Assembly (NCBI RefSeq): GCF_004005375.1 | Contig: NZ_RZUF01000005.1 | Location: 131,844-193,277, forward strand | Source: Rheinheimera sediminis | GTDB lineage: Bacteria; Pseudomonadota; Gammaproteobacteria; Enterobacterales; Alteromonadaceae | Direction of reading: 5' to 3' | DNA: 61,434 nt | Shown: piece after piece, positions 12,611 to 22,117 of the stretch | Layout of the letters: every line of letters begins with the position of its first letter | Position numbering within the stretch: position 1 is the first letter of the stretch | Notes under the pieces: generated by a model | The model's input: only the letters and a program-made list of their open reading frames with translations | Told to the model about the DNA's origin: nothing | The model's database searches: none | Translations under genes and position numbers: made by a program

Positions 12611-14446
12611 ATGTCCGAGTCCATGTCTTTTTCCCAGCTAGCGCTGCCGGAACCTATTCTTCGTGCAGTTTTAGAACTTGGTTATGAACACCCGTCTCCA
12701 ATTCAGGAAGCGGCTATTCCTAAGTTACTGGCTGGTGAAGACTTGCTAGGCCAAGCCCAGACAGGTACTGGTAAAACAGCTGCATTTGCACTGCCTTTAT
12801 TAGCCCGTTTAGATCCGGCCCAAAATGATCCACAAATTTTAGTGTTGGCTCCAACCCGCGAACTGGCTATCCAGGTTGCAGAAGCCTTTCAGGCTTATGC
12901 CCGTTATATGCCAGCTTTCCATGTACTGCCTTTATACGGCGGTCAAAACTACACCACTCAGTTAAAAGCGCTGAAACGTGGTTCTCAGGTTATTGTAGGT
13001 ACGCCAGGTCGTATCATGGATCACTTGGATCGTGGCACTTTAGTGCTGGATAAACTGCGCGCCATAGTACTGGACGAAGCCGACGAAATGTTGCGTATGG
13101 GTTTTATCGATGATGTACAAACCATCATGGATGCTACTCCGCCAGGCCGTCAGGTGGCTATGTTCTCTGCGACTATGCCAAACCAGATCCGTGCTATCGC
13201 TCAGAAGCATTTGAAAAATGCGCATGAAGTGAAAATCGAATCAAAAACGTCCACTGTTGAACGTATTCAACAGCGTTACGTGATGCTGGATAATAACCAG
13301 AAGCTGGATGCGTTAACCCGTATTCTGGAAGGCGAAGAATATGATGCAAGCATCATTTTCGTTCGTACTAAAAGTGCGACTGAAGAAATTGCAGAGAAAC
13401 TGGGCGCCCGCGGTTATGCTGTAGCCTGTTTAAATGGTGATATGAACCAGGCTCACCGCGAACTGACAATCCGTCGTTTAAAGGCTGATCAGTTGGATGT
13501 GATAGTGGCTACAGATGTTGCTGCCCGTGGTCTGGACGTAGAACGTATCAGTCTGGTTATCAACTATGACATTCCATACGATAGCGAAGCTTATGTACAC
13601 CGTATCGGTCGTACTGGTCGTGCTGGTCGTGATGGTAAAGCTATCCTGTTTGTATCACCACGTGAACGTCGTTTACTGCGTACTATCGAACATGCGACTC
13701 GTCAGCCGATTGAAAAAATGTCGCTGCCAACAGGTCAGGTCATTGAACAACGTCGCATTGAGTCTTTCCGTGCTCAGTTAGCTCAGACTATTGAAGCCAG
13801 AAATTTGAGCTTCTTCCAGGATCTGGTAAACGAATGGCGTGATAAGTTAGAAACAACAGATGTTGATATGGCTGCAGCCTTGTTGTATCTGGCGCAAAAA
13901 GATTCTCCGTTAAACGTAGCGAACCAGTTCCCGGAAATCCGTGAACCACATAGCCGTGACCGTGATGATCGTGCTCCGTCTTCAGGCCGTGATAAATTTT
14001 CCCGTGGCGACAGACCAGAACGTTCAGGTGACCGTCCTGAGCGCGGTGGCGATCGTCCACCACGTCAACGTCGTGAGTTAAAAGGTGATTACACCAATTA
14101 TCGCATTGAAGTGGGTAAAGAGCATGGCGTGCGCGCTGGTGACATAGTTGGCGCTATCGCCAACGAAGCCAACATCGATAGCCAGTTCATCGGTAACATC
14201 AAACTGTTTGATCATTTCAGTACTGTAGAATTACCAGCCAATATCCCGGCTGAAACTATGCAGCACCTGAAAAAGGTTTATGTGCGTAAGCAAAAACTGA
14301 ACATCAGTGTGGATACTGGCTCAACAGCTGGCGGTTCAACCTCTGGTTCAGCTCCAGGCTCAGCGCCACGTCGTGAACGTACTGAAACAGGCTCAGGCCC
14401 GCGTCCAGGTGCAGCTCCACGTGTACCACGTAAGCCAAGAGATTAA
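12611..14446 (+). CDS. deaD: DEAD-box ATP-dependent RNA helicase DeaD/CsdA
   Basis: An RNA helicase of about 611 residues acting in ribosome assembly and mRNA turnover, especially in the cold. The P-loop AQTGTGKT is at about residues 49-56 and DEAD at 155-158; SAT and HRIGRTGRAGR motifs follow. After the helicase core comes an RD/GDR-rich linker and then a DbpA-type RNA-binding domain (TNYRIEVGKEHGVRAGDIVG to NIKLFDHFSTVELP), which marks it as DeaD. The tail is rich in Gly, Ser and Arg. ATG at 12611 chosen over a GTG eight codons upstream. Confidence 0.95.
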   Translation: MSESMSFSQLALPEPILRAVLELGYEHPSPIQEAAIPKLLAGEDLLGQAQTGTGKTAAFALPLLARLDPAQNDPQILVLAPTRELAIQVAEAFQAYARYMPAFHVLPLYGGQNYTTQLKALKRGSQVIVGTPGRIMDHLDRGTLVLDKLRAIVLDEADEMLRMGFIDDVQTIMDATPPGRQVAMFSATMPNQIRAIAQKHLKNAHEVKIESKTSTVERIQQRYVMLDNNQKLDALTRILEGEEYDASIIFVRTKSATEEIAEKLGARGYAVACLNGDMNQAHRELTIRRLKADQLDVIVATDVAARGLDVERISLVINYDIPYDSEAYVHRIGRTGRAGRDGKAILFVSPRERRLLRTIEHATRQPIEKMSLPTGQVIEQRRIESFRAQLAQTIEARNLSFFQDLVNEWRDKLETTDVDMAAALLYLAQKDSPLNVANQFPEIREPHSRDRDDRAPSSGRDKFSRGDRPERSGDRPERGGDRPPRQRRELKGDYTNYRIEVGKEHGVRAGDIVGAIANEANIDSQFIGNIKLFDHFSTVELPANIPAETMQHLKKVYVRKQKLNISVDTGSTAGGSTSGSAPGSAPRRERTETGSGPRPGAAPRVPRKPRD

Positions 14447-14468
14447 TCTCTGACTTATTAAATTAAGG

Positions 14469-14495
14469 ACCCGACGAAAGTCGGGTTTCTTGTTT
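14469..14495 (+). terminator. Terminator after deaD
   Basis: Stem ACCCGAC/GTCGGGT with a GAAA tetraloop, followed by TTCTTGTTT. It lies 23 bases after the deaD stop. Confidence 0.85.
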
Positions 14496-14559
14496 CTGCC
14501 CCTATGAAAACCTCTCCAGTGCCCATATTTAGCTTCAATAGCCAAATCTGGAGTCAGTT

Positions 14560-14982
14560 ATGATTATTGCCTGTCCTCACTGTTCAACCTTAAACCGGGT
14601 TCAGCCGGAAAAGTTTGCCGATCATCCGAAATGTGGCCAGTGCAAAGACGCACTTTTTGCCGGCAAACCCATAGAGCTAACCCAGCAAAATTTTGCCAAT
14701 CAGATCCAAAAGTCAGAATTACCTGTGGTAGTGGATTTTTGGGCCAGTTGGTGTGGGCCTTGCCTGAATTTTGCGCCGGTGTTTAATCAAGCCGCTGTTG
14801 AGTTAGAGCCGCAATTTCGTTTTGCCAAAGTAAATACTGAGCAGCAACAACAGCTGGCTGCACAGTTTCAAATTCGATCTATTCCCACTCTGATGCTGTT
14901 TAAAGCCGGTAAATTGGTTGCGCAGCAATCAGGTGCTATGCCAAAACAAATGTTTTATCAGTGGTTACAGCAACATAGTTAA
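14560..14982 (+). CDS. trxC: Thioredoxin 2 (zinc-binding thioredoxin)
   Basis: A 140-residue cytoplasmic thioredoxin of the TrxC type, reducing protein disulfides under oxidative stress. An N-terminal zinc ribbon uses two CxxC pairs (C5/C8 and C25/C28). The thioredoxin fold has the redox motif WCGPC, with cysteines at 65 and 68, and the cis-Pro stretch IRSIPTLMLF. ATG at 14560 with GGAG nine bases upstream. It stands alone between deaD and the YbhB-like gene. Confidence 0.94.
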   Translation: MIIACPHCSTLNRVQPEKFADHPKCGQCKDALFAGKPIELTQQNFANQIQKSELPVVVDFWASWCGPCLNFAPVFNQAAVELEPQFRFAKVNTEQQQQLAAQFQIRSIPTLMLFKAGKLVAQQSGAMPKQMFYQWLQQHS

Positions 14983-15090
14983 AGAGCTTCGGACTAAGTT
15001 GGTCGCAAAAGTCTGGATTTTGCCTGTTGTTAAACCCAGACTAACGCCATAATCATCCCCATTGTTTTGATGCTTACACAAGGAAACACC

Positions 15091-15582
15091 ATGACATCTA
15101 CTGTATTTCAGCTGACCAGCCCGGACATCAGCGAAGGCCATTTTATGGCAAAAACTTTTGAATTTAATGGTTTTGGTTGTGATGGCCCTAACCTGTCGCC
15201 AGCATTAAATTGGCAGAATGCGCCAGTTGGTACTCAAAGTTTTGCTATTACCGTCTTTGATCCGGACGCACCTACAGGTTCAGGTTTCTGGCATTGGCTG
15301 GTTCTGGATATTCCTGCTGCTATCACTTCGTTAGCTCAGGGTGCTGGCAATGGCCTGTTACCAGCAGGCTGCCGCTGTTTTAACAATGACTATGGTATTA
15401 AAGAGTTTGGTGGCGCTTGCCCGCCTGAAGGCCATGGTATGCACCGTTATCAGTTTACCGTCTGGGCTTTACCGGAAGCTACTTTAGGCGTACCTGATGG
15501 TGCCAGCGCTGCTGTGGTTGGTTTTATGCTGAATGCGACCGCCATTGGCAAAGCCACTTTAACTGCTACTTATGCGCGCTAA
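15091..15582 (+). CDS. YbhB/YbcL family Raf-kinase-inhibitor-like protein
   Basis: A 163-residue member of the bacterial PEBP family. The substrate is unknown; family members bind small anionic or lipid-like ligands. Family motifs are visible: NLSPALNW, FDPDAPTGSGFWHWLV with the ligand-site DPDAP, and the GYGG-like GIKEFGGACPPEGHGMHRY. No signal peptide is seen with the chosen start. The ATG at 15091 has AAGGA seven bases upstream; the frame is open to earlier TTG and ATG codons without such a site. Confidence 0.9.
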   Translation: MTSTVFQLTSPDISEGHFMAKTFEFNGFGCDGPNLSPALNWQNAPVGTQSFAITVFDPDAPTGSGFWHWLVLDIPAAITSLAQGAGNGLLPAGCRCFNNDYGIKEFGGACPPEGHGMHRYQFTVWALPEATLGVPDGASAAVVGFMLNATAIGKATLTATYAR

Positions 15583-15597
15583 ATAATGAGTACATCT

Positions 15598-15622
15598 AAG
15601 GCCTGCAGAAGCAGGCCTTTTT
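15598..15622 (+). terminator. Terminator after the YbhB-like gene
   Basis: A 9-bp perfect stem AAGGCCTGC/GCAGGCCTT with an AGAA loop and a T run. It lies 15 bases after the stop codon. Confidence 0.9.
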
Positions 15623-15639
15623 AGTTAAAGCGGGAAATT

Positions 15640-16434
15640 ATGGATTTGTGGGTACTGACGTTATTTGTTTTTGCAGGTGTAGCAGGCGGATTATTATTGG
15701 GCCTGATCGGTGTAGGTATGGCACTGGTCACAGTACCTTTTTTAACTTTTATGCTGCCATCTTTAGGTTTTAATGCAGAAGTTTCGCCTGTGATAGCCCT
15801 TGGCAGTTCTATGGTCATTGCCGCTATAGGTTCTATTTCGTCACTTCGAGTACATCAGCAAATGGGCACTATTAACTGGACATTGATCAGGTTGATGTTA
15901 CCTGCCAGTTTATTCGGCGTTGTACTTGGTTCCTTGCTGGTCACTCGTTTGCCAGCTTTATGGCTACAGTCTATCTTTGCTGCTTTTTTGCTTTACGTGG
16001 CTTTTTCAATGCTTAAACCAGCTTCGTTAAAAACGGCACAACTGCAACCACCACCCTCAAATCAACTATTACGCTGGTTTCCCGCAGTAGTTGGAGCCAC
16101 CGGCAGTTTTATCGGCGCTGCGGGTGGTGTTTTGATGGTGCCTTTTTTAAGCCGTTTTATGGCCATGCCTAAAGCCGTAGCCAGTTCAGTGGCCATTGGT
16201 TTCCCTGTGACAGTGTTTGGTGCTATTTCCTATATGATGCAAACAGCTCCTGTTGCTCATCCGGATCTGATAGGGGCCGTGTATTGGCCTGCCGTACTGG
16301 GAATGAGTATAGGCTCAATGGTCGCTGCACCGATTGGGGTGCCGCTGGCTACGAAAGTACCTGCTGCTTTGTTAAAGAAGATGTTTGCCTGCGTGTTATT
16401 ACTGATAGCGCTGAAGATGCTGCTGTCTTTTTAG
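15640..16434 (+). CDS. TauE/SafE family sulfite exporter-like permease
   Basis: A 264-residue inner-membrane protein of the TauE/SafE (DUF81) family, which exports sulfite, sulfoacetate or other small anions. About eight hydrophobic helices are visible. The two repeated glycine-rich entry motifs GLIGVGMALVTVPFL (early) and GAAGGVLMVPFLSRF (second half) are the family hallmark. The substrate cannot be told from sequence. The gene is isolated between a terminator and the MFS gene. Confidence 0.87.
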   Translation: MDLWVLTLFVFAGVAGGLLLGLIGVGMALVTVPFLTFMLPSLGFNAEVSPVIALGSSMVIAAIGSISSLRVHQQMGTINWTLIRLMLPASLFGVVLGSLLVTRLPALWLQSIFAAFLLYVAFSMLKPASLKTAQLQPPPSNQLLRWFPAVVGATGSFIGAAGGVLMVPFLSRFMAMPKAVASSVAIGFPVTVFGAISYMMQTAPVAHPDLIGAVYWPAVLGMSIGSMVAAPIGVPLATKVPAALLKKMFACVLLLIALKMLLSF

Positions 16435-16512
16435 TTAAGACTATTCGCCTATAGCTCTGCCGGATTGTGCATGTCAGTCTGGTAGAAAGGAAAAGTACTT
16501 TAAAGGATGTTT

Positions 16513-17700
16513 ATGTCTGATCCAGTGGCCCGCCGCTTCCTGTTGGCTGGTTTTTTTAGTCAGCTGTTGTGTTTGGGCATAGCGCGTTTTGCCTATACTC
16601 CGCTTATTCCTTTAATGTCCGGTGCTGGTCTTACTGAAGCTTTGGCTGGTTATTTAGCAGCAGTAAATTATCTGGGGTATTTTGCCGGTGCTTTATTGGC
16701 TGTGCGGTTAAAAGACTGGCATTGGAAGTTTTATGCCTATCGTATAGGTTTAATTTTTGCTGTCCTAAGCACACTAGCCACTGCTTATAGTTCAGAGCCG
16801 CTGTTTTGGGGCTTGTGGCGCTTTCTGGCAGGTTTAAGTTCCGCTGCTTCGATGTTATTGGCCTCTGGTCTTATTTTGCAGCAGCTGGCTGCACGTGGTG
16901 CTAAAGCTGAACTGGGTTTACATTTTGCTGGTCTCGGCTTGGGCATAGCTCTAGTGGCGTTATTAGTCGAGTTGTTTAGCTTTGCCACTTTGAGCTGGGA
17001 TCAACAATGGCTGGCGCTTAGTCTGCTTGGATTGGTATTGATTATTCCGGCATGGCGCTGGCTGCCTGCACCGCAGCTGACGTTATTCAGCAATAACACA
17101 GATGCAATACCTTTAGCTTTGCCCCGCAGTTTTCTCTGGCCCTTATTTTTGATGTATTTCTGCGCCGGTTATGGCTATGTGGTCACCATCACTTTTATTG
17201 TCGCTATGGCGAGTATTAATGCAGAACTTTCAGGTTTTGGTAACTGGGCATTTTTTGCTTTAGGTCTGGGCGCAGCACCAGCGGCTCTAATCTGGGATAG
17301 GGTTGCGCGGCTATCAGGTTATTTAGTCAGTTTACGTTGGGCTTTGTTGTTAAACGCTTTGGCTATTGTGTTACCTGTGCTCTGGAGTCAGAGCCTGGTG
17401 TTATTTTTCAGTGCTTTTTTATTTGGTATCAGTTTTGTCGGTTGCGTCAGCTTAATGCTGACAATGGCAGGGCGCTTATTGCCAGCAAAACCAGCTCAGC
17501 TGATGGGTAAAATGACGCTTTGTTATGGTACTGCCCAAGTTATTGCACCTGCGATCAGTGGTTATTTAGCCAAGCAAAGCGGCAGTTTTGATTCAGGTTT
17601 ACTTCTGGCAAGCGTGATTACGTTATGTGGAGCCGGAGTACTTACACTGCTGATCCGCCGCACCGCCAGCGATCATCTGGCCATGCGGGGAGGGCGTTAA
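16513..17700 (+). CDS. YbfB/YjiJ family MFS permease
   Basis: A 395-residue major facilitator protein with about twelve membrane helices. The N-terminal GIARFAYTPLIPLM and GYLAAVNYLGYFAGAL are typical of the YbfB/YjiJ branch, whose substrates are mostly unknown. Two in-frame ATG codons are available; the second (16513) is better spaced from AAAGGA. It is convergent with mnmE, with only six bases between the stop codons and no terminator of its own visible. Confidence 0.85.
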   Translation: MSDPVARRFLLAGFFSQLLCLGIARFAYTPLIPLMSGAGLTEALAGYLAAVNYLGYFAGALLAVRLKDWHWKFYAYRIGLIFAVLSTLATAYSSEPLFWGLWRFLAGLSSAASMLLASGLILQQLAARGAKAELGLHFAGLGLGIALVALLVELFSFATLSWDQQWLALSLLGLVLIIPAWRWLPAPQLTLFSNNTDAIPLALPRSFLWPLFLMYFCAGYGYVVTITFIVAMASINAELSGFGNWAFFALGLGAAPAALIWDRVARLSGYLVSLRWALLLNALAIVLPVLWSQSLVLFFSAFLFGISFVGCVSLMLTMAGRLLPAKPAQLMGKMTLCYGTAQVIAPAISGYLAKQSGSFDSGLLLASVITLCGAGVLTLLIRRTASDHLAMRGGR

Positions 17701-17706
17701 AACTAG

Positions 17707-19071
17707 TTATTTCCCAATACAAAATGAGCTGAAAATCCTGCCCAATAAATCATCCGAACTAAATTCGCCGGTAATTTCATTCAGGTGTTGCTGAGTCAGG
17801 CGTAGTTCTTCTGCTAATAGCTCGCCAGCCAGGTGGTTATGCAACTGAGCATCGCCAATAGCCAAATGCTCTGCAGCGCGTTCCAGCGCGTCTAAATGGC
17901 GACGGCGTGCGATAAAGCTGCCTTCGGTATTGGCGTCAAAGCCCATACAGGCTTTTAAGTGATCCCGTAACTCTTCTATACCGGAATTGGTTTTTGCCGA
18001 GATATGAAATACCGGATAGTCACCGTCCTGGCTGGCACCATAAGTTTCACCCGTTAAGTCCGCTTTATTACGAATGACAGTTAAGCCTAAGTCTTTCGGT
18101 AAACGTGACATAAAATCTGGCCAGATATCGGCTGGGCTGGTGGCATTGGTGGTGGTGCCGTCGACCATAAAAAGTACGCGGTCTGCTTGCTCTATTTCCT
18201 GCCAAGCGCGTTCTATGCCTATTTGTTCCACTTTGTCTGTGGCTTCACGTAAACCCGCGGTATCGATGATATGCAACGGCATACCGTCGATATGAATATG
18301 TTCACGCAGTACATCACGGGTGGTGCCTGCTATTTCCGTCACTATGGCGGCTTCACGGCCTGCCAACGCGTTTAATAAGCTGGATTTACCCGCATTAGGC
18401 CGGCCAGCAATCACTACGCGCATACCTTCGCGCAATATGCTGCCTTGAGTGGCTTGTTTCTGAATACCTGTTAAATCTGAGATAATTTCGGCTAAATCAC
18501 CTGCCACTTTGCCGTCTGATAAAAAGTCGATTTCTTCATCCGGAAAGTCGATAGCTGCTTCGACATAAATCCGCAGGTAAATCACTTTTTCTACCAGGTC
18601 GTGTATTTTGCGCGAGAACTCCCCTTGCAACGAATGCATAGCTGAACGTGCTGCCTGCTCTGAGCTTGCGTCAATTAAGTCGGCTATGGCTTCGGCTTGA
18701 GTTAAATCTAATTTATCGTTTAAAAAGGCCCGTTCGGAAAACTCGCCTGGGCGTGCTATACGTATATCCTTGATCTCGAGTACACGACGCAGCAGCATAT
18801 CCAAAAGCACAGGGCCGCCGTGGCCTTGTAATTCAAGTACATCTTCACCGGTAAAGGAATTAGGGCCTGGGAAATACAAAGCTATGCCCTGATCCAGCGT
18901 TTGTTTTTGTGCATCTAAAAACGGCAGGTATTCAGCAGTACGGGGCTTTGGCACTTTGCCCAGAATGGCAGAAGCCACTGCAGATACGGCAGGGCCTGAT
19001 ACTCTTATAATTCCTACACCGGCACGACCTGTGGCTGTGGCCTGAGCGGCGATAGTGTCTGTGCTGTACAT
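17707..19071 (-). CDS. mnmE: tRNA U34 modification GTPase MnmE
   Basis: The 454-residue partner of MnmG in wobble-uridine modification. An N-terminal tetrahydrofolate-binding domain ([20 protein letters not shown]) precedes a helical domain interrupted by a G domain, with P-loop GRPNAGKSS and switch II DTAGLRE. The protein ends in CIGK, the conserved C(I/L)GK motif. In E. coli, too, mnmE lies next to yidC. A MITE-like element sits just upstream of the start. Confidence 0.97.
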   Translation of the reverse strand: MYSTDTIAAQATATGRAGVGIIRVSGPAVSAVASAILGKVPKPRTAEYLPFLDAQKQTLDQGIALYFPGPNSFTGEDVLELQGHGGPVLLDMLLRRVLEIKDIRIARPGEFSERAFLNDKLDLTQAEAIADLIDASSEQAARSAMHSLQGEFSRKIHDLVEKVIYLRIYVEAAIDFPDEEIDFLSDGKVAGDLAEIISDLTGIQKQATQGSILREGMRVVIAGRPNAGKSSLLNALAGREAAIVTEIAGTTRDVLREHIHIDGMPLHIIDTAGLREATDKVEQIGIERAWQEIEQADRVLFMVDGTTTNATSPADIWPDFMSRLPKDLGLTVIRNKADLTGETYGASQDGDYPVFHISAKTNSGIEELRDHLKACMGFDANTEGSFIARRRHLDALERAAEHLAIGDAQLHNHLAGELLAEELRLTQQHLNEITGEFSSDDLLGRIFSSFCIGK

Positions 19072-19093
19072 AGATCAAACCTCGACTTAATTT

Positions 19094-19222
19094 ATAGCCT
19101 TCGTACTTGGAGCTGCAGTTTTGTTGACCGCCCGATTTTAATGAAGAGACTCGCCCCAGTCACATAGACAACTATGCTCCTGATTCGCTTGTCGCCTCAC
19201 TGCAACACCAATTACTTTGGCC
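19094..19222 (-). repeat. MITE-like intergenic element, copy A
   Basis: A roughly 129-bp element in the mnmE-yidC gap, homologous in inverted orientation to the element at 39003-39127. Shared blocks include CCTTCGTACTTG at the outer end, GAGCTGCAG, TCGCCCCAGTCACATAG, CTATGCTCCTG and CAATTACTT at the other end. The right terminus is more degenerate (TTGGCCA instead of TAGGGTAT). No open reading frame; probably a non-autonomous element. Confidence 0.7.
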
Positions 19223-19242
19223 ACAGGATCAATTTGTTAAAC

Positions 19243-19276
19243 TCAAAAAAACAAAAAGGCCTGAGAACAGGCCTTT
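19243..19276 (-). terminator. Terminator of the rpmH-rnpA-yidD-yidC unit
   Basis: Stem AAAGGCCTG/CAGGCCTTT (19255-19263 and 19268-19276). On the minus strand it is followed by a T-rich run from the complement of the A tract at 19244-19257. It lies 19 bases past the yidC stop. Confidence 0.9.
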
Positions 19277-19295
19277 AAAGTGTAGCTCAGGAGTA

Positions 19296-20930
19296 TCAGG
19301 CCTTAGTGTATAAGCCTTTCTTTTCCATACCACGGTAGATATACAGCATCTGGGCTAAAGAAATCAGGTTGCTGACTAACCAGTACAGCACCAGACCACT
19401 TGGGAACCACAGGAAGAATACTGAGAACACCACAGGCATCCACAGCATAATTTTTTGCTGCATAGGATCCGTCACTGTCATAGGCGTCAGCTTCTGCATC
19501 ACAAACATACTGATACCAAATAGCACTGGTAATACGTAGTAAGGATCTTGAGTGGATAAATCCTGGATCCATAACATAAACGGCGCCTGACGTAATTCCA
19601 CGCTCTCAACGAACACCCAGTACAGAGCCAGGAAGATTGGCATTTGTACCAGCATAGGTAAGCAGCCACCCATAGGGTTTACTTTTTCTTTGCGGTACAG
19701 CTCCATCATGGCAGGGCCCATTTTTGAGCGGTCGTCTTTATAACGGGCCTGCAGCTCGTCAATTTTTGGCTTCAGATTACGCATCTTGGCCATAGACTCG
19801 TACTGCACTTTGGTCAGAGGGTACATTAAACCCTTCACCAGTAAAGTAATTATAATAATGGCTACACCCCAGTTGCTGACAAAACCTTGAATAATGGTCA
19901 GTAACCAGAATAAAAATTGAGAAATAAACCATAAAAAACCGTAGTCGACTGTCAGATCCAGACCATCAGCAATAGCGGCTAATTTATCCTGATCCTTAGG
20001 ACCGGCATAAAAAGTAGAAGCTATCGTCAGGCCTTCACCAGCTGGGACAGTCAGCTCAGGGCCTTTCACGCCTACAATACCGTTGCCGTTATTCACTAAG
20101 CTATACAGCTGATTATCAGCTGTTTTTTCTGGGATCCAGGCAGCGACAAAGTAGTGTTCCAGCATGGCTACCCAACCCCCTTTGGTCGATTGAGCCAGGT
20201 TGGTTTCCTGCATCTCTTCAAAATCGTATTTTTCATAACGTTTTTCAGAAGTAGAGAACGCCGCGCCGCGGTAAATAGGCATCATCATATTGCTGCCTTC
20301 GCCGTTATCAATGGTTTGCACCAGATGTTGATAAGGCTGAACCAGCTTAGTGCCTGTTGTGGTATTTTTCAGCAAATACTCTACCCGGACATCATATTTT
20401 CCAGCGGTAAATGTGTAGCGTTTTTCAATTTCTAAGCCGTTGTGGCTAAAAGTTAAAGGGACGACCACTTGCTGTTCACCCTCGGCAAGGGTGTAACTGG
20501 TTTGTGCCACGCTGTATACAGGACGACCGCTGTTGCGTTTGTCATCCGGACCATCGGCCAATAAACCTGACTGAGCCACATACTCAAAACCATTGAGCTT
20601 ACGCATCAGCTGATAAGGCTGGTCGCTGTCTTTGGTTAAAGTAAAAGCAGGCAAGGTTAAGTCAACAATATCGCCGCCTTTAGTGTCGATTTGCACTTTT
20701 AGTACATCTGTGCTGACAGTGATCAGTTGCTGTGCTGCAACAACTGCTGCCGCTTGAGCTGATGCGCCTGAACTGCTTAATTGCAAATCCGCTGAACCAG
20801 CAGAGCTGGTTGTGCTTTGTTCAGTAACAGGAGTTACTGGTTTAGGCGCGTGATCGGTTTGCCATGCTTGCCATAACAATAAGCTAACGAAGGCGAGTGC
20901 TATTACTAATAAACTGCGTTGAGAATCCAT
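19296..20930 (-). CDS. yidC: Membrane protein insertase YidC
   Basis: A 544-residue inner-membrane insertase and chaperone, acting alone or with SecYEG. The N-terminal signal-anchor (RSLLVIALAFVSLLLWQAW) leads into a large periplasmic beta domain (about 60-340) of the Gram-negative type. The conserved five-helix core includes WGVAIIIITLLVKGLMYPL and the GGCLPMLVQMPIFLALYW region. It is the last gene of the rpmH-rnpA-yidD-yidC cluster, three bases after yidD. Confidence 0.97.
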   Translation of the reverse strand: MDSQRSLLVIALAFVSLLLWQAWQTDHAPKPVTPVTEQSTTSSAGSADLQLSSSGASAQAAAVVAAQQLITVSTDVLKVQIDTKGGDIVDLTLPAFTLTKDSDQPYQLMRKLNGFEYVAQSGLLADGPDDKRNSGRPVYSVAQTSYTLAEGEQQVVVPLTFSHNGLEIEKRYTFTAGKYDVRVEYLLKNTTTGTKLVQPYQHLVQTIDNGEGSNMMMPIYRGAAFSTSEKRYEKYDFEEMQETNLAQSTKGGWVAMLEHYFVAAWIPEKTADNQLYSLVNNGNGIVGVKGPELTVPAGEGLTIASTFYAGPKDQDKLAAIADGLDLTVDYGFLWFISQFLFWLLTIIQGFVSNWGVAIIIITLLVKGLMYPLTKVQYESMAKMRNLKPKIDELQARYKDDRSKMGPAMMELYRKEKVNPMGGCLPMLVQMPIFLALYWVFVESVELRQAPFMLWIQDLSTQDPYYVLPVLFGISMFVMQKLTPMTVTDPMQQKIMLWMPVVFSVFFLWFPSGLVLYWLVSNLISLAQMLYIYRGMEKKGLYTKA

Positions 20931-20933
20931 CTG

Positions 20934-21197
20934 TTAGTTAGTCTCTTTCTGCTTTTGTGGAACCGGGTCTTCACCACCGGGATGTAAGGGGTGACATTTT
21001 AATAAACGTTTTGTAGTTAACCAACCACCTTTTACGGCACCAAAGCGTTCTATGGCTTCAATAGCGTAGTGAGAACAGGTGGGATAAAACCGGCAACTAG
21101 GCCCAAATAAAGGACTGAGCAACTTCTGATAACCACGTACAGTAGAAATTAGCAGTCTTGCACCAGTGTTTTGTATTGGCGAGCTATTTTGCCCCAT
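20934..21197 (-). CDS. yidD: Membrane protein insertion efficiency factor YidD
   Basis: An 87-residue YidD-family protein that assists YidC-dependent insertion. The three-cysteine signature is present: [22 protein letters not shown], with the final Cys in [11 protein letters not shown]. The reading overlaps the end of rnpA by 49 bases, a common arrangement in this cluster. The ATG at 21197 has only a weak ribosome-binding site, so translation is probably coupled to rnpA. Confidence 0.93.
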   Translation of the reverse strand: MGQNSSPIQNTGARLLISTVRGYQKLLSPLFGPSCRFYPTCSHYAIEAIERFGAVKGGWLTTKRLLKCHPLHPGGEDPVPQKQKETN

Positions 21198-21520
21198 AAC
21201 TTGTCCAGTTGCTTGTGCAATTCTTCATTGGGTGTGTTGCTGATATCACCTTTTACCATCAAAACTAAATCAACAGGAGGAAGTTCATGTTGGTGTAGCC
21301 TGAAGCTATCCCGTGAACATCTTTTGATGCGGTTTCGATGCGTGGCTAATTTAACACGTTTTTTGGCAATAGTCAGACCTAGTCTTGGATGAGAAGACTG
21401 AGTAGGTTTGCACAATATGGTAAAGAGAGGAGAAGAAACCCTGAAAGGATTTTGGAAGACATTGTCGAATTCGCGGGGAGTTAACAGACGTAACTCCCTG
21501 CTGAATGTATAGCTGACCAC
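21149..21520 (-). CDS. rnpA: Ribonuclease P protein component
   Basis: A 123-residue protein cofactor of RNase P, which cleaves the 5' leader of tRNA precursors. It shows [17 protein letters not shown] at the N-terminus and the RNR motif in [21 protein letters not shown]. The start is GTG at 21520, as in E. coli, where rnpA also starts with GTG. It lies 19 bases after rpmH and overlaps yidD downstream. Confidence 0.95.
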   Translation of the reverse strand: MVSYTFSRELRLLTPREFDNVFQNPFRVSSPLFTILCKPTQSSHPRLGLTIAKKRVKLATHRNRIKRCSRDSFRLHQHELPPVDLVLMVKGDISNTPNEELHKQLDKLWGKIARQYKTLVQDC

Positions 21521-21539
21521 GCAGCGCTTACGAATCTGA

Positions 21540-22117
<578 letters not shown>

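Noticed and set aside
13960-14075. Tandem repeat or CRISPR-like array in the deaD 3' part
   Set aside because: It encodes the degenerate Arg/Asp/Gly linker of DeaD; units differ in length and sequence. No CRISPR array was seen anywhere.
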